Source: an uncultured Erysipelotrichaceae bacterium
GTDB taxonomy: Bacteria > Bacillota_I > Bacilli_A > Erysipelotrichales > Erysipelotrichaceae
Length of the DNA stretch: 22,939 bases
Direction of reading: 5' to 3'
Assembly (NCBI GenBank): GCA_947385085.1
Contig: CANDJN010000032.1
Span: 1-22,939 of the forward strand
In this document: positions 16,264 to 22,939 of the stretch, piece after piece
How positions within the stretch are numbered: the first letter of the stretch is position 1
Layout: each line of letters starts with the position of its first letter
Position numbers and translations under genes: made by a program
The notes under the pieces: generated by a model
The model's database searches: none
The model's input: only the letters and a program-made list of their open reading frames with translations
Told to the model about the DNA's origin: nothing

Positions 16264-16310
16264 AAAAAAGCGGTGATGGGCATTTAGTTTCAATGCTTCA
16301 TCACCGTTTT
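16264..16310. terminator. Bidirectional terminator after rsmB
   Basis: CGGTGATG (16271-16278) pairs with CATCACCG (16299-16306). An inner GGCATT / AATGCT extension (one G-T pair, one bulged T) continues the stem, with a 7-base loop. Runs of A and T flank both sides, so it serves rsmB and the convergent gene remnant. Confidence 0.85.
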
Positions 16311-16312
16311 CG

Positions 16313-16639
16313 TTATGGATCAATGACTGTTGGAGTTCTTCCGATTCCGACCACTTCACTGACAATTCTCGTCCATGTTGCACAGCCAACAATACCATCC
16401 GCGCTTAATCCGTTATTGCGTTGATAGGAAACAACGGCATTGCGGGTGTTGTTTCCGAATGCGCCATCTAAGGTATAGGTCGTATAACCCAAAGCATTGA
16501 GCGCATCCTGTAAAATCAGAACATAGACGCCTCTTGATCCATTTCGCAATAGTGGGAAACCGGCGGAACATGCCGGGCGACCATAGCGTTTGTCGAAGTG
16601 GACCCATGTCGGTGTGGGGTTGGGGTAATGGCATACTAC
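16313..16639 (-). pseudogene. Peptidoglycan-binding domain protein, 5' end missing
   Basis: The minus-strand frame is open from 16639 down to TAA at 16313-16315 and encodes 108 residues that clearly belong to one protein. An aromatic stretch (WVHFDKRYGRPACSAGFPLL) is followed by a PG_binding_1 domain (LQDALNALGYTTYTLDGAFG, then TRNAVVSYQRNNGLSADGIVG). At 16640-16642 the frame meets a stop. The only internal start (TTG at 16549) would cut away the first part, and no ATG or GTG exists in frame. I read this as the C-terminal remnant of a cell-wall-binding protein truncated at the border of the AT-rich island. A short expressed product from TTG is possible but unlikely. Confidence 0.65.
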
Positions 16640-16725
16640 TTAATTTTAAGAGTAGCACACTATTCTTTTTTAAAGATTTCTTTTTTTATTTATGGAAAAG
16701 TATGTTAATTCGTTTACATAGCTTG

Positions 16726-16731
16726 TATAAT
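16726..16731 (+). promoter_or_regulatory. Candidate -10 for the defence operon
   Basis: TATAAT at 16726-16731 is the best promoter element in the AT-rich gap 16640-16982, but no good -35 accompanies it. Two further TATAAT strings at 16929-16934 and 16963-16968 lie nearer to the helicase, also without a clear -35. Apart from the 53-codon ORF, the rest of this gap holds nothing I recognise. Confidence 0.35.
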
Positions 16732-16762
16732 AAATATATGTGAGAGAAAAGAGGGGTTAATA

Positions 16763-16924
16763 ATGGTTATTGGTTATCAAAATTTTTTTAGATTTTTCAT
16801 GGATAAAGTAAGGGGAAAAATGGTTTCTGGCCAAAGAACAAAACTAAGTAAAACAATAATGGTCTATAATCCAAAAAATCGTTTCGTATCTATGAAGGCT
16901 TTGTTAAAATGTGTAGAACATTAG
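16763..16924 (+). CDS. Small basic ORF at the start of the island, unknown function
   Basis: A 53-aa ORF starts at ATG 16763, six bases after GAGGGG, and ends at TAG 16922-16924. The product (MVIGYQNFFRFFMDKVRGKM...) is rich in Lys/Arg and aromatic residues and has no domain I recognise. It lies 58 bases ahead of the helicase gene and downstream of a TATAAT, so it would be the first product of the operon. It could be a small regulator, a remnant of a longer gene, or non-coding. Confidence 0.4.
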   Translation: MVIGYQNFFRFFMDKVRGKMVSGQRTKLSKTIMVYNPKNRFVSMKALLKCVEH

Positions 16925-16982
16925 AATGTATAATGGATAACATTGAGTAGTTTTAAAAGGATTATAATTTGGAGGAGTTTTC

Positions 16983-19900
16983 ATGGAAATTATCGATAAT
17001 AAAATTAAAACATTAAAAGATGATATGTTAACTGAATTGCATAATGGTAGCAAGCTTTCAATTGCAGCTTCCTGCTTTTCCATCTATGCTTTTGAAGAAT
17101 TGAAAAAGGAATTAAAAAATGTAGACGAATTGCGTTTTATTTTTACTTCACCAACCTTTGTGAAAGAAAAGCTCAAAAAAGAAAAACGAGAATTTTATAT
17201 TCCGCGGTTAAATCGAGAGCGAAGTTTATACGGCTCTGAATTTGAAATAAAGCTAAAAAATGAATTAACGCAAAAGGCAATTGCTAAAGAATGTGCACAA
17301 TGGATTAAAGAGAAAGTAATTTTTAAATCAAATATCACAAGTGATAATATGACGGGATTTATTAATCTTGATGAAAAGAACTATATGCCAATAAAAGGTT
17401 TTACAACAGTTGATTTAGGTTGTGAAAGAGGAAACAATGCATATACAATAATTCAAAAAACAGAAGCTCCTGTCACGAAGCATTATATTGATCTGTTTGA
17501 AAGTCTGTGGAATGATAGTGATAAATTGCAGGAAGTGACTGATGAGGTTATTGAAAATATTACTGTAGCATATAATGAAAATTCTCCGGATTTTATTTAT
17601 TTTGTGACACTTTATAATATCTTTAATGAATTTCTTGAAGATATTTCGGAGGATGTTCTTCCTAATGAAGCAACTGGTTTTAAAGAAAGCAAAATTTGGA
17701 ATATGCTATATAATTTCCAAAAGGATGCAGCACTCGCAATTATCAATAAACTTGAAAAATATAATGGTTGTATACTAACTGATAGTGTCGGTCTTGGTAA
17801 AACTTTTACTGCTTTGGCAGTTGTTAAATATTATGAAAACAAAAATAAGTCGGTCCTAGTTCTTTGTCCGAAAAAACTTAGAAATAATTGGAATACTTAT
17901 AAGGATAATTATATTAACAATCCAATTGCTGAAGATAGACTTCGTTATGATGTTCTTTATCATACCGATTTGAATCGTAATAGAGGAACTTCAAATGGGC
18001 TTGATTTAGAGCGACTAAATTGGGGGAACTACGATTTGGTTGTGATTGATGAATCACATAACTTTCGTAATGGTGGTAAATTATCTGGTGAAGAAAACGA
18101 AAAAGAGAATCGCTATTTAAAATTATTGAATAAAGTAATTCGAAAAGGTGTTAAAACAAAAGTCTTGATGCTGTCTGCGACTCCAGTAAATAACAGATTT
18201 AATGATTTAAAAAATCAGCTTGCTTTAGCGTATGAGGGAAATACAGATTATATAGATGACAAACTGAATACGACTCGTTCAATTGATGAAATTTTTAGAA
18301 ATGCTCAACGAGCATTTAATACCTGGAGTAAGTTGGAGACTGCTGATAGAACAACAGAGAATCTTTTAAAAATGCTTGATTTTGATTTCTTTGAAGTTCT
18401 TGATTCTGTAACGATTGCTCGCTCTCGTAAACATATTCAGAAGTATTATGATACGACAGACATAGGAAATTTTCCAACAAGATTAAAGCCGATTTCATTA
18501 AGACCAAGACTGACAGATCTAAAGAAAGCAATTAACTACAATGAAATATTTGAGCAATTGATGTTCCTCAATTTATCAATTTATACGCCGACACATTTTA
18601 TTCTTCCTAGCAAATTAGAAAAATATGCTGAGCTGTATGAAGATAATAAAGTGAATGTAGGTTTTACACAAGCCAATCGTGAACAAGGTATTAGAAGACT
18701 TACTGCGATTAATTTAATGAAGCGTATGGAAAGTTCTGTGTTTTCATTTAATCTTACATTAAAAAGGATTAAAGAATTGATTGAAAATACTATAAATACG
18801 CTTGATAAATATGACAGATATTCAAGTGTAAAAATGGAACTCAATGATATTTCTAATGTTGATGAGTTTGATAATGATGATCAAAATAATGATGACTTAT
18901 TTTCCTTTGGTAAAAAGGTAAAAATTGATCTTGCAGATATGGATTATATTTCTTGGAAAAACGAATTGTCAAAAGATCAAGAAATTTTAGAATTGTTAAC
19001 TTTAATGGTTGGTGATATTACGCCAAAACATGACAGCAAGCTTCAAGAATTATTCAAGGTAATTGATAAGAAGATAGAAAAACCAATCAATGAAGGAAAT
19101 AAGAAGATTATTATATTTACTGCTTTTGCAGATACAGCAAGGTACCTCTATGATAATGTAAGCGAGCATGTGAAAAATGAATTCGATTTGAATACAGCGA
19201 TGATAACAGGTTCGGTTGATGGAAAAACTACTGCACCACTTAAAAATCGTGATTTGAATACCGTTCTTACTTGTTTTTCACCTATCTCAAAAGATAAAAG
19301 ACTTTTGATGGCAGATAATCCAGTAGAGATAGATGTGCTAATTGCAACAGATTGTATTTCGGAAGGTCAAAATTTACAAGATTGTGACTATTTGATTAAC
19401 TATGATATACATTGGAATCCGGTTAGAATCATTCAGAGATTTGGGCGTATTGACCGTATTGGAAGCAAAAATAACTATATCCAGTTAGTGAATTTCTGGC
19501 CAGATGTAACTCTTGATGAATATATTGATTTAAAAGCCAAAGTGGAAACAAGAATGAAGATTGTTGATATGACTGCGACAGGTGATGACAATATTTTAAG
19601 CGAAGAAGAAAAGACAGATCTTGAATATCGTAAATCACAATTGAAACGATTGCAGGAAGAAGTGGTTGATATTGAAGATATGTCTGCGGGTATTTCGATT
19701 ATGGATTTAGGACTTAATGAGTTTAGGCTAGACTTGATTGAATATATTAAACACCATGATGATATTGATAAAGCACCATTTGGATTACATTCCGTTGTCC
19801 CAGCAACACAAGAAACACCATCCGGTGTAATTTATGTTTTGAAGAATCGCTCTAACAGTGTGAATATAGATAATCAGAATAGACTGCATCCGTTCTATAT

Positions 19901-20219
19901 GGTATATATCAGTAATGATGGTGAAGTAATATGTGATCATCTTTCGCCAAAACATATGCTCGATAAAATGCGATTTCTTTGTAAAGGAAAGAATGAGCCA
20001 ATACCAGAAGTATACAAGGCTTTCAATAAAGAAACACGTGATGGAAGAAATATGTCAGAATTTTCAAGACTGCTAGGAGATGCAATATCTTCGATTATAG
20101 AAGTAAAAGAAGAAAGTGATATTGACAGCTTTTTGAGTGGTGATTCAATCAGCTTTTTATCAAATGAGATAAAAGGATTAGATGACTTTGAACTAATATG
20201 TTTCTTAGTTGTACGATAA
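16983..20219 (+). CDS. SNF2/DEAD-like helicase with N-terminal PLD-like domain
   Basis: The 1078-aa protein begins with a PLD-like region (about 20-180; SIAASCFSIYAFEELKKEL) in which I do not see the catalytic HxK. A superfamily 2 helicase core follows: Walker A D267-SVGLGKT-274, DESH (356-359), SAT (398-400, LMLSATPVNN) and motif VI Q818-R-F-G-R-I-D-R825. The DExH, LSATPVNN and QRFGRIDRIGS style is SNF2-like. Such PLD-helicase proteins are known next to DUF4391 and type III-like methyltransferases in restriction-type loci, which is the arrangement here. I infer ATP-driven translocation on DNA in phage defence. DISARM-like or type III Res-like roles are alternatives, but no separate nuclease domain is visible. 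GGAGGAG precedes the start. Codon use is AT-rich, unlike the housekeeping genes to the left. Confidence 0.88.
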   Translation: MEIIDNKIKTLKDDMLTELHNGSKLSIAASCFSIYAFEELKKELKNVDELRFIFTSPTFVKEKLKKEKREFYIPRLNRERSLYGSEFEIKLKNELTQKAIAKECAQWIKEKVIFKSNITSDNMTGFINLDEKNYMPIKGFTTVDLGCERGNNAYTIIQKTEAPVTKHYIDLFESLWNDSDKLQEVTDEVIENITVAYNENSPDFIYFVTLYNIFNEFLEDISEDVLPNEATGFKESKIWNMLYNFQKDAALAIINKLEKYNGCILTDSVGLGKTFTALAVVKYYENKNKSVLVLCPKKLRNNWNTYKDNYINNPIAEDRLRYDVLYHTDLNRNRGTSNGLDLERLNWGNYDLVVIDESHNFRNGGKLSGEENEKENRYLKLLNKVIRKGVKTKVLMLSATPVNNRFNDLKNQLALAYEGNTDYIDDKLNTTRSIDEIFRNAQRAFNTWSKLETADRTTENLLKMLDFDFFEVLDSVTIARSRKHIQKYYDTTDIGNFPTRLKPISLRPRLTDLKKAINYNEIFEQLMFLNLSIYTPTHFILPSKLEKYAELYEDNKVNVGFTQANREQGIRRLTAINLMKRMESSVFSFNLTLKRIKELIENTINTLDKYDRYSSVKMELNDISNVDEFDNDDQNNDDLFSFGKKVKIDLADMDYISWKNELSKDQEILELLTLMVGDITPKHDSKLQELFKVIDKKIEKPINEGNKKIIIFTAFADTARYLYDNVSEHVKNEFDLNTAMITGSVDGKTTAPLKNRDLNTVLTCFSPISKDKRLLMADNPVEIDVLIATDCISEGQNLQDCDYLINYDIHWNPVRIIQRFGRIDRIGSKNNYIQLVNFWPDVTLDEYIDLKAKVETRMKIVDMTATGDDNILSEEEKTDLEYRKSQLKRLQEEVVDIEDMSAGISIMDLGLNEFRLDLIEYIKHHDDIDKAPFGLHSVVPATQETPSGVIYVLKNRSNSVNIDNQNRLHPFYMVYISNDGEVICDHLSPKHMLDKMRFLCKGKNEPIPEVYKAFNKETRDGRNMSEFSRLLGDAISSIIEVKEESDIDSFLSGDSISFLSNEIKGLDDFELICFLVVR

Positions 20220-20231
20220 GGAGTTGATACA

Positions 20232-20852
20232 ATGCTTGGATTACCGAAAAGTACAGAATTAAATAAACAGCTTCCCAAAAAAGCAATCTATGCAAAGTTT
20301 CAGATGAACACAGCGGCAAAGGAAAAGATAGATTCAGATATTTCAAGGATCACCATTGTCAATGAAGTTACACCTGATAAAATCAATGTTTCTAAAGGAC
20401 AGGTAATTGAAAGTTTCTTTGTGATGAATGTCACATTAAAGAAAAAAGATTTTGATGAGAAGAATATGATAACTTTATCAAAACTTATTCCTCAAAAAAT
20501 GTTGCTTGTACTTGAATTTAACGGAATGATAAAGGTAGCAATATTCCATACAAAACTGTTGCAAACAGATTGGAAAGCGGTTGATTCTTATAACATTGAA
20601 CTGAGAGGTCTGAATTTTGATAAAGTATGGGAAAATATTATTATTCAAATTGGTGATGTAACTATTGAACAGGGGAATACACTTGAACAACAGATTGCTT
20701 CAGATGAAAGAAAACAAAAATTATCAAAGGAAATGGAACGATTAGAAAAGATGGCAAGAAATGAAAAACAGCCAAAGAAGAAATTTGAAACCGTTCAGAA
20801 GATAAACAAGCTAAAAAATGATTTGGAGGGATTAGATGTCAGAAAGCAATAA
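20232..20852 (+). CDS. DUF4391 family protein
   Basis: The 206-aa product matches the DUF4391 pattern as I know it: LPKSTELNKQLPKKAIYAKF at the N-terminus, a middle segment with LELNFDKVW-type residues (observed: ELRGLNFDKVWENI), and a Lys/Glu-rich coiled-coil C-terminus (about 150-206). The biochemical function of DUF4391 is not known. It commonly sits between a helicase and a type III-type mod gene, so a role as a specificity or assembly factor of that complex is plausible. It starts 12 bases after the helicase with AAGGAG, and its last 17 bases overlap the next gene. Confidence 0.8.
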   Translation: MLGLPKSTELNKQLPKKAIYAKFQMNTAAKEKIDSDISRITIVNEVTPDKINVSKGQVIESFFVMNVTLKKKDFDEKNMITLSKLIPQKMLLVLEFNGMIKVAIFHTKLLQTDWKAVDSYNIELRGLNFDKVWENIIIQIGDVTIEQGNTLEQQIASDERKQKLSKEMERLEKMARNEKQPKKKFETVQKINKLKNDLEGLDVRKQ

Positions 20853-21267
20853 TAAAGTTACATATTTACAAATGATACAAGGAAATATTGAAAGAATGTC
20901 AACAGCATCAGCAATTTTTAAAGGTTTTGCAGCAACTATTATTGCAGGACTTTCTGCATTTTCATTTAAAGATACAGATACAACGATTTTAATTTTAGCA
21001 TTTATACCTGTTGCTAGCTTTTGGTTACTGGATACATATTATCTTAGCTTAGAAAGAAAATATAGATACTTGTATGAGCAAGTGAGAACTAATAACAAAG
21101 ATGTTGATTTTAATCTAAACCTTTGGACTATGAATAAATGTGAAAAATGTAGATCAAAAACAAGAATTGTAGATCTTTTTAGATCACCAAGTATTTGGTT
21201 GTTTTATCCTATTCTTTTTGTTGTTGGAATTACAATAATTGGAATGCGATTTGGAGGTGTTATTTAA
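20836..21267 (+). CDS. Small three-helix membrane protein, candidate effector of the TIR module
   Basis: The 143-aa protein has a short amphipathic N-terminus (YLQMIQGNIERMS), two closely spaced membrane helices (about 27-43 and 49-67) and a cytoplasmic stretch with RKYRYLYEQVR and C102-x2-C105. A third helix follows (about 119-136). It has no enzymatic domain. From memory, proteins of this layout recur next to TIR (ThsB-like) genes, but I cannot check this here. It starts inside DUF4391 (17-base overlap, GGAGGG site), and its stop shares a base with the next ATG, so it is tightly coupled to the TIR gene. I infer a membrane-damaging or depolarising effector triggered by a TIR-made signal. A partner anchoring the TIR proteins is the alternative. 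Confidence 0.75.
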   Translation: MSESNNKVTYLQMIQGNIERMSTASAIFKGFAATIIAGLSAFSFKDTDTTILILAFIPVASFWLLDTYYLSLERKYRYLYEQVRTNNKDVDFNLNLWTMNKCEKCRSKTRIVDLFRSPSIWLFYPILFVVGITIIGMRFGGVI

Positions 21268-21812
21268 TGAAACGGCAAGTGTTTTTTAGTTTTCATTTTT
21301 CAAATGATATTTGGAGAGTTGGACAAGTTAGAAACATGGGTATAGTTGAAGGTCAAGACTTGTTTAGTGATAATGGTTGGGAACAAGTTCGTTTAAAATC
21401 TGATGATGCCATAAAGCGATGGATTGATAAAGAAATGCAAATGAGATCTTGTGTTGTTGTATTGATAGGTTCAGAAACAGCAGATCGAAAATGGGTTAAA
21501 TATGAAATAGAACAGGCTTGGAAAAAAGGAAAAGGTATTGTTGGGATATATATAAACAAATTAGAAAACTCGAATAAGCAACAATCTAGAAAAGGGAAAA
21601 ATCCTTTTGAATTATTTTATGTGGACAAGACATTCAACTACATAGCCAAAAGGAATACAGCTGTAGATAAAAATGAAGTAAAATTGAGTGAAGTTTGTAT
21701 GGCATTTGAATCATCATACAAAACAAGCAAATATGTATATGACGATATAAAAAATAATATAGAAGATTTAATAGAAGAAGCAATTAGGATACGTAATTGC
21801 TATCCAAAATAG
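21267..21812 (+). CDS. ThsB-like TIR domain protein
   Basis: The start is ATG 21267, overlapping the previous stop (TAATG), with GGAGG upstream; the frame is open further back only within the preceding gene. The 181-aa protein begins KRQVFFSFHFSNDIWR and continues with CVVVLIGSETADRKWVKYEI and GIVGIYINKL...KGKNPFELF. This closely follows the ThsB (MTH538-type TIR, DUF1863) pattern. E80 in W76-V-K-Y-E80 lines up with the catalytic Glu (E85) of the Bacillus cereus Thoeris ThsB as I remember it. In Thoeris, ThsB senses phage and makes a cyclic-ADP-ribose-type signal from NAD+. Here no ThsA follows. The C-terminal 60 residues are less conserved and may carry sensing. Confidence 0.88.
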   Translation: MKRQVFFSFHFSNDIWRVGQVRNMGIVEGQDLFSDNGWEQVRLKSDDAIKRWIDKEMQMRSCVVVLIGSETADRKWVKYEIEQAWKKGKGIVGIYINKLENSNKQQSRKGKNPFELFYVDKTFNYIAKRNTAVDKNEVKLSEVCMAFESSYKTSKYVYDDIKNNIEDLIEEAIRIRNCYPK

Positions 21813-21829
21813 TTAAGGAGGAATTTGAA

Positions 21830-22441
21830 ATGGCACATAAAACATTTATTTCATATAAATACAGCGAAGCCCAAGGACTTAGAGATGACATAATTGAGGC
21901 TTTAGGGGATGATGCTTCATATTACAAGGGAGAAACAAGTGATTCCCCAGATTTAACAGATACATCCACTGAAAACATAAAGGATAATTTAAGAAATATG
22001 ATGTACGATACATCAGTTACTATAGTAATTATTTCTCCTAATATGAAAAAGAGCAAGTGGATTGATTGGGAGATAGAGTATTGTTTAAAAGATAATACAA
22101 GAAAAGACAGAACCTCTCATGCAAATGGAGTCGTTGGTGTCATTATGAAATATAACGGTGGATATAGTTGGTTTAAATCATCTAATAATAAGAATGATGG
22201 ATGTTTAACTTCTTCTTATGATGAATCATTAGTTTATGAAATTATAAATAATAATCGGTTTAATCAAAATCCTAAAAAATACAGTTGCGATATATGTAAG
22301 TCAGTTGACGCTTTGACAGGGTCTTACATTTCATACGTTGAAGAAGAAGCTTTTTTAAAGAATCCAACAAAATACATAGACAATGCCTATGATAAAAGTG
22401 AAGATGATGCTGATGGCTATGTTTTAACCAAGACAAGATAA
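21830..22441 (+). CDS. Second TIR-like domain protein (different subfamily)
   Basis: ATG 21830 follows AAGGAGG. The 203-aa product (MAHKTFISYKYSEAQGLRDD...) has a TIR-like fold pattern: strand-1 KTFISY, VTIVIISPNMKKSKWIDWEI with W77-x3-E81 as the likely catalytic Glu, and VVGVIMKYNG. A Cys pair C-x2-C (DICKS region, around residue 157) occurs in the C-terminal part. It differs clearly from its neighbour in sequence and insertions, so it is not a recent duplicate. It may respond to another trigger or work as a pair with the first TIR, since Thoeris loci often have several ThsB genes sharing one effector. The methyltransferase start follows 11 bases downstream. Confidence 0.82.
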   Translation: MAHKTFISYKYSEAQGLRDDIIEALGDDASYYKGETSDSPDLTDTSTENIKDNLRNMMYDTSVTIVIISPNMKKSKWIDWEIEYCLKDNTRKDRTSHANGVVGVIMKYNGGYSWFKSSNNKNDGCLTSSYDESLVYEIINNNRFNQNPKKYSCDICKSVDALTGSYISYVEEEAFLKNPTKYIDNAYDKSEDDADGYVLTKTR

Positions 22442-22452
22442 GGAGAACTGAC

Positions 22453-22939
22453 ATGGACAAATTAAAAATGCATACGCCTAACAAGGCTGATGAGAATTTT
22501 AGAAAATTAGCAGAAATGTTTCCAAATGCACTAACGGAAACTATTGATGAAAATGGCGAAGTTGTTCGTACTGTTGATAAAGACGTACTTATACAAGAAA
22601 TTTCATGCAAGGTAGTTGAAGGACAAGAAGAACGCTATCAGTTCACTTGGCCTGATAAGAAAAAATCGATTCTGCTTGCCAATTCACCTATTTCTAAAAC
22701 TCTTCGTTCTGTGCGTGAAGATGAGACTATACCTACTGGAGCAGATAGTAATGGAAATCCATACTGTAGTAGCGGTAGTGTTGATTTTGATAATACAAAA
22801 AACCTATATATTGAGGGGGATAATCTTGAAGTGCTTAAGCTTTTGCAGGAAACTTATTTACATAGTGTTAAGATGATTTATATCGAAATAATCTTACTGA
22901 GTTTAATACAATGCCGTGGAATAATTAAAAAGTGTTCCT
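22453..22939 (+). CDS. mod: Type III-like DNA methyltransferase (mod), N-terminal part, apparently disrupted
   Basis: ATG 22453 (AAGGAGAAC upstream) opens a frame reading MDKLKMHTPNKADENFRKLA, then TWPDKKKSILLANSPISKTL, VREDETIPTGADSNGNPYCS and LYIEGDNLEVLKLLQETYL. These are the N-terminal blocks of type III/beta-class adenine methyltransferases. After HSVKMIYI (residue about 144) the family has DPPYNTGND, but here the frame continues E-I-I-L-L-S. The frame stays open to the window end, without family resemblance. In another frame, bases 22881-22928 read YRNNLTEFNTMPWNN and stop. This suggests a junction near 22884-22886. The gene is probably non-functional in this arrangement, or rearrangeable. 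Confidence 0.78.
   Translation, partial: MDKLKMHTPNKADENFRKLAEMFPNALTETIDENGEVVRTVDKDVLIQEISCKVVEGQEERYQFTWPDKKKSILLANSPISKTLRSVREDETIPTGADSNGNPYCSSGSVDFDNTKNLYIEGDNLEVLKLLQETYLHSVKMIYIEIILLSLIQCRGIIKKCS

Noticed and set aside
16413..16658. Minus-strand ORF starting with an ATG near the island border
   Set aside because: It is out of frame with the recognisable peptidoglycan-binding domain; its product is Pro/Arg-rich without homology pattern.
16534..16743. Plus-strand ORF across the island border
   Set aside because: It straddles the gene remnant and the AT-rich gap, has no ribosome binding site and no domain.
16983..20219. DISARM drmD or classic type III res
   Set aside because: No other DISARM genes (drmA/B/C) are present, and the protein lacks a visible Res nuclease motif; the DUF4391 neighbour points to the PLD-helicase type.
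22616..22876. 86-residue plus-strand ORF inside mod
   Set aside because: It is a shifted frame of the clearly coding mod N-terminus and has a hydrophobic, unrecognisable product.
22884..22939. Insertion sequence end as the cause of the mod break
   Set aside because: No terminal inverted repeat or transposase is visible, and an ORF tail ending so near the junction does not fit the left end of an element; only about 55 bases are available to judge.

Overview
The window looks like a chromosome segment from a low-to-moderate GC Firmicute. The Rnf operon layout (C-D-G-E-A-B), the purine-rich ribosome binding sites, the Asp-rich 'DGxPDxNID' surface protein and the gene content suggest an Erysipelotrichia-like gut bacterium. 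The lineage is an inference from protein style and was not tested.

Left part (1-9.4 kb). The 3' end of a secreted, calcium-repeat surface protein is followed by a shared terminator and a minus-strand ApbE lipoprotein (FAD:protein FMN transferase). Divergent from apbE is a complete seven-gene rnf operon (2248-7364): rnfC, rnfD, rnfG, rnfE, rnfA, a 53-residue Cys-rich membrane ORF and rnfB. The proteins suggest a membrane electron-transport complex loaded with covalent FMN by ApbE. Two subunits are unusual. RnfD carries an extra C-terminal RnfG-like FMN-binding domain, and RnfB is only 105 residues, with no ferredoxin-like domain. A convergent AraC-type regulator and a monocistronic asnA follow.

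Middle part (9.4-16.3 kb). This is housekeeping sequence. rqcH (NFACT/FbpA family) lies on the minus strand, and gmk, priA, a PAP2-family membrane phosphatase and rsmB lie on the plus strand. The last three are packed as an operon.

Right part (16.64 kb to the end). Base composition turns sharply AT-rich immediately beside a peptidoglycan-binding gene whose 5' end is cut off, which I read as the left border of a horizontally acquired defence island. One tightly packed plus-strand operon follows: a PLD-like/SNF2-type helicase (1078 aa), a DUF4391 protein, a 143-aa three-helix membrane protein, a ThsB-like TIR protein, a second and different TIR protein, and the 5' part of a type III-like DNA methyltransferase (mod). 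The helicase-DUF4391-mod genes look like a restriction-modification-associated set. Nested between DUF4391 and mod is a TIR module with no SIR2/SLOG ThsA; the small membrane protein is the obvious candidate effector. The mod frame departs from the family sequence exactly where the catalytic DPPY motif is expected, about 55 bases before the window ends, which suggests a rearrangement or disruption.

The most notable content is the composite TIR-membrane module embedded in a type III-like operon. Next come the atypical Rnf complex (three FMN-attachment motifs, minimal RnfB, Cys-rich helper ORF) and the two apparent junctions, at about 16640 and 22885.
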